NCBI RefSeq assembly: GCF_905163445.1
Contig: NC_053205.1
Location: forward strand, 4,402,001 to 4,466,000
DNA length: 64,000 nucleotides
DNA from: Pararge aegeria
Lineage: Eukaryota > Arthropoda > Insecta > Lepidoptera > Nymphalidae
Direction of reading: 5' to 3'
Shown here: one piece after another, positions 63,181 through 64,000 of the stretch
Numbering within the stretch: the stretch's first letter is position 1
Layout of the letters: each line of letters starts with the position of its first letter
Made by a program: the position numbers and the translations under genes
The notes under the pieces: generated by a model
Databases searched by the model: none
Seen by the model: only the letters and a program-made list of their open reading frames with translations
What the model was told of the DNA's origin: nothing

Positions 63181-63544
63181 TAGCTAAGGCGTTTTTAGTA
63201 ACCGGCGTTCGCCAGCGACTTTTCGGTTTATTTAGAAAAAAAAATCCCCGAGTTTAAAGCCTAAAATCATCTTAACAAACAGTAAAGCATAGAAATGTGA
63301 ACGTTACGGCGTGTGCCATAGTATTTTGTGACTTGAAGCGTCGCGTCGGCAACGGGTTGATCCATATACATATTTTGAAAAGTTAGCTGTATATCGCGCA
63401 CTAGGTACTTCATATAACGAAAAAAAATAGCAGTTTAAAGTACGTACATATAAAGTATCTACTTAATATCATTTTCCAGGATGCTTGCTTTGGCGATAAA
63501 GAATAGTGCCCATATATAGTTTGCATTCTGTAGATGGACATGGG

Positions 63545-63687
63545 CAGTGGCGTGCATAGGGTTTTTGACCAGGGTATGCATAAAGCAGTTACATGGCAGA
63601 AAATTGAAAAATTCCCCTCCAATACGAGTGATATAAAATAATTTGGGTATGCAGTGCTTTTGTGCATGTATGAAGTGCACGCCACTG
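63545..63687 (+). mobile_element. hAT-type MITE with perfect 8-bp target duplication
   Basis: Ends CAGTGGCGTGCATAGGG and TGAAGTGCACGCCACTG; the 8-bp GACATGGG stands at 63537-63544 and 63688-63695. 143 bp, no coding sequence. TIR and 8-bp duplication are the hAT pattern. Confidence 0.93.
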
Positions 63688-64000
63688 GACATGGGAGGAT
63701 ATTTTCAGCCGGAATTTTGATTTATTTAAGCATTGGCTTCACAGCTAAATCGATATTAGTTAAATTTTACAAAGGTAGTACGCATCCTAGAGGATACTTT
63801 TATCCCGGGAGTAAAAACCGGTTAAAACCTTGAAATAATCATGGCTAAAATGAGGGTAACATCGTTAATATGTAACTGAAGAATAACTATGTTAGTTAGC
63901 TTAGTTAGTGTGAACACACTTTAAAAAAACAAAAAATATTTGGAAAACGCCTCTTAATCTCATTAATTACAAAAAAATTGAGATTATTTGTAAATAATAA

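Overview
The window is nuclear DNA from an insect, almost certainly a lepidopteran and more likely a butterfly than a moth (species not determinable from here). It is AT-rich, gene-poor and full of short tRNA-derived SINEs, non-autonomous Helitrons (5' TC, 3' CTAG, inserted between A and T), MITEs and 5'-truncated non-LTR retrotransposons of types usual in Lepidoptera. There is no bacterial, plasmid or phage signal.

One host gene fills the window: ATP-citrate lyase (ACLY/ATPCL) on the minus strand. I could place 18 consecutive coding exons between 37526 (ATG) and 1376. Every exon-exon phase closes, giving 2454 nt or 818 codons: the ATP-grasp, citrate/CoA-binding and linker regions and most of the catalytic CoA-ligase module, including the phospho-histidine motif FGHAG (His at residue 749 of this model). 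The C-terminal citrate-synthase-like part lies beyond the left edge. The ATG exon has an upstream splice acceptor, so transcription starts further right. A GC-richer, transposon-free block at about 62.9-63.2 kb, with a strong minus-strand donor (GTGAGT), initiator-like TCAGT sites and a palindromic CRE (TGACGTCA), is the best candidate for promoter and noncoding exon 1. That would make intron 1 about 25 kb.

Layout: 1-1375 flank with a MITE; 1376-37595 exons 19 to 2 with introns carrying SINEs, Helitrons, MITEs and LINE pieces (intron 16, 3556-13515, is about 10 kb); 37596-62930 proposed intron 1, a transposon sink with a nearly complete non-LTR element with an intact EN-RT frame (42.06-45.05 kb), a second RT fragment with a target-site duplication (54.97-56.21 kb), and several nested insertions; 62931-63180 candidate first exon and promoter; 63545-63687 a hAT-type MITE with a perfect 8-bp duplication.

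Points of most interest: a decayed tandem duplicate of exon 4 with its donor; a GC-AG intron after exon 14; a donor (exon 9) abutting a LINE (CATT)n tail; a linker lacking the vertebrate phospho-regulatory RTASFS motif; one AT-rich spot of a SINE family interrupted independently in four copies; and two tandem arrays that seem to have grown out of SINEs. I found no clearly new gene system.
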